The notes beneath the pieces were generated by a model. The model was not told the DNA's origin and ran no database searches. It saw only the letters and a program-made list of their open reading frames with translations. From Rhopalosiphum padi (taxonomy: Eukaryota > Arthropoda > Insecta > Hemiptera > Aphididae): a stretch of 64,000 nucleotides of DNA. Shown piece after piece: positions 61,909-64,000 of this stretch (position 1 is its first letter; each line of letters opens with the position of its first letter). Location of the stretch: NCBI RefSeq assembly GCF_020882245.1, contig NC_083597.1:65140152-65204151 (forward strand), read 5' to 3'. Both the position numbers and the translations under genes were made by a program.

Positions 61909-63116
61909 TTATAATCTACACAGTGCACATATTTTTTTTAAATTTCCACTTTTATTTTTATACATTTTTTTTGATGGTGGTTCTTGACCCGCGACATACT
62001 GTTGAATTTTTAAAGTATTAATACTTTCTTCTTTTTGGAGTGCATATATAAATCTCCAAATTGATGGATGTTTGGATGAATTAATTGTAGACGAAAAACA
62101 ATTGTGCCATCTTTCAACTGAATTATTAGTTCGTGAAATGTCTGCCGCTACTAAATCATAACAATTCCATACACTAATGGGGATAATCGGATCTCTTCTT
62201 TGGCCTCTACGATGCAAACGGCCAATCCAGGTGCCCTCAAAGTAGTCTATAATTGACATTAAAAGTTCTTCATTTTCAGAAAAGTATTCAGAATCTAAAA
62301 GTTTTTCATAATCTTATATAACTTTGTTTTGTTGCACATAAGCAAGAGCAGGTAACATACGAATATGTCAGGCAAATTCAGAATCATGTATGTAATTTTT
62401 TTGTAACCCTGCTTCTTGTAAGTGGAGCCAAATACATTGTGATAGGTGAAAAAAACATCCATTTATTGAGGTATTTGGAAATTCAGATTTAACAGCATTC
62501 ATCGCTGCTTTTTCAAAATCCATCATAATAGACTCGGGATTTAAATTTTGGATTAATGATTTAAGAGCCTTAAACATTTGAATATATGTGTAATGATTGA
62601 GAAAATGCTAGTAAGTTAATCGGGGACTATTATATATTTCTAAATCATTACTTGTTAAATAATTATAAATTGATGATATTACCTCTCTGATTCCTGTGTC
62701 GACTTGCTTGTTGCAATCGCAGTTCGTATTCAAGATATAACGTGATGTGAGGTCCATGTCCCCAGCACCCCCACCTCCAAATTTTGATTCAAAACCCATA
62801 CCATTCGTTTGTTCCTCATTTGTACCTGTTTGTACCTCAAGTAAAATCGTTTGTACCTCAACGGTTTTCCAACTATCCCTACTTTGATTTTGGGGGTGCC
62901 GAGGAAACGCAGTTTAACAATTAAATACAAGTACTTGGATGAAATATTAAAATTTAATTGATTAATTATATCCTTCCAGCATGTATTAGTAGGACTTTTC
63001 AATAACTTTATTCCCTTATCAAATATATTAGATTTTCTCTCTGACAAAACTTTAAGGATTTGATCGAAGTCAATTTTCGAGGTAGGCGGTATATTGAAAT
63101 TTTGATACTTAGTCAC
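61909..63116 (-). pseudogene. MULE transposase, minus strand, broken
   Basis: Four frames line up on the minus strand. 63116-62730 is an N-terminal part with TNTCWKDIINQLNFNISSKY and the C-terminal hinge GVLGTW; I cannot name its fold. After a gap, 62577-62368 has SIMMDFEKAAMNAVKSEF (catalytic D) and INGCFFHLSQCIW (the C-x-x-H mark). 62259-61909 has TNNSVERWHNCFSSTINSS, carrying the catalytic E, and then WRFIYALQKEES. The reading stops near 62368 and 62577 and shifts elsewhere. It is a MULE copy unlike that at 2184, and no ends were recognised. Confidence 0.75.
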
Positions 63117-64000
63117 CTAGGGTTAACAAATAAAAAAATATGATATATATAATACTTAAAATTGGATCGGAAAAGTAGAATAAAATTGAAATTGAAAAAA
63201 TATTCGGAATTTTTTTTTACCATATATTAATCAGTGACCCGCTTGTAACCTACTGTACAGCAGAGCGACATCCACTTACCCACCTTTTTTTAGTTTTTTT
63301 TCTATAAATATCGATAAACAAATGTTTACTGATTCGAAAAGCTTAAAATTGTTTAATTTTTACTAAATTTATCAAAGTCATGAACATTAGCAAATTATTT
63401 CGTACGTAAAACGTTGACTATAGATATCATAGAAATTCAGATTGAGGCGATCGTGGTGATGACTTTTATGTTTTTAAATTACTTAGGTCACCACTTCGAT
63501 TCCATTTGCCACCCGAAAATATAAATGTATCGAGATTTTGATCAAAATATACGATTTATATTTATTTATATTTTTTTTTTTGTTAACCTGTAGTACACTG
63601 CTCTATACTGATATAAATTAAATATGTTCAGTCTTCAAAAATCAAACCATTAGTTTAATCGAAATATCTTCTACAATTAAAAAAAAACCTGTTAAAATCG
63701 TAATTTTTGATAACTTTACGATACTTAGTTTCAAATTGTATCAAATTCGGTCTATGTAGAGGCAGTAGGAACAAGGAATTATAAAATCTAAAATAAAAAA
63801 TATAAATTAATATTTATTGGAAAATCGAAAATGGCAATATTATTATTTTCGTATCGACAATATTTGGATATTTACTACCTATTTATAAATCGATCACGGC
63901 GGCGACTATACATAACCGGTGTCAACCTATTATTATGCAATACAGTTACTCGTGCGCTAGGCGTGGGAATATGATTACATCTAGACACCATAATAGCTTA
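63117..64000. other. AT-rich non-coding stretch at window end
   Basis: No gene or repeat end was found. Short words such as tatcgataa and taatcgaa occur. The minus MULE probably has its terminus in this stretch or beyond. Confidence 0.5.

Overview
The window is strongly AT-rich insect DNA. Its makeup points to an aphid (Aphididae): dense decayed hAT, MULE, P-like, piggyBac-like, pogo-like, BEL/Pao and LINE elements, long introns, and one gene built from tiny exons, a structure known from aphid salivary effectors. No bacterial genes, rRNA, tRNA or CRISPR were seen. The species assignment is inference.

Left part (1-31 kb): this is almost entirely nested transposons. A 363-bp pogo-type MITE (1812-2174) sits next to a decayed MULE with FLYWCH and transposase remnants (2184-4502). 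A pogo-type inverted-repeat element (5160-11117) is split by a minus-strand BEL/Pao retrotransposon that stops before its integrase core. A minus-strand LINE with an RNase H domain (about 15398-21024) lies beside a P/THAP9-type transposase fragment (21041-21490). A spliced hAT transposase of the TTF/DUF4371 type (21771-25041) carries two MITEs in its first intron. A 764-bp element (25367-26130) has perfect 37-bp inverted repeats. From 26 to 31 kb there are only dispersed and duplicated non-coding repeats.

Central part (31-58 kb): a plus-strand gene can be assembled from 14 candidate exons between 31111 and 57942. Exon 1 encodes a start and a signal peptide, twelve internal exons of 15-63 nt follow, and a terminal exon ends in a stop with AATAAA 28 nt later. 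Every internal exon is a multiple of three and is entered and left after the first base of a codon, so the joined frame stays open for 209 codons. This matches the design of aphid 'bicycle' effector genes. Its introns hold a piggyBac/FLYWCH remnant, a P-like transposon with a THAP domain, a Jockey LINE with a perfect 12-bp target duplication, an R1-like LINE fragment and another Jockey fragment.

Right part (58-64 kb): there is a possible solo LTR, a broken second hAT element with a palindromic MITE inside it, a GTTCG-rich repeat patch, and a broken minus-strand MULE transposase.

The secreted-protein gene is the only likely host gene found. The transposase and reverse-transcriptase genes are nearly all broken by stops or frameshifts. 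Exon calls rest on splice consensus and frame only and need RNA evidence.
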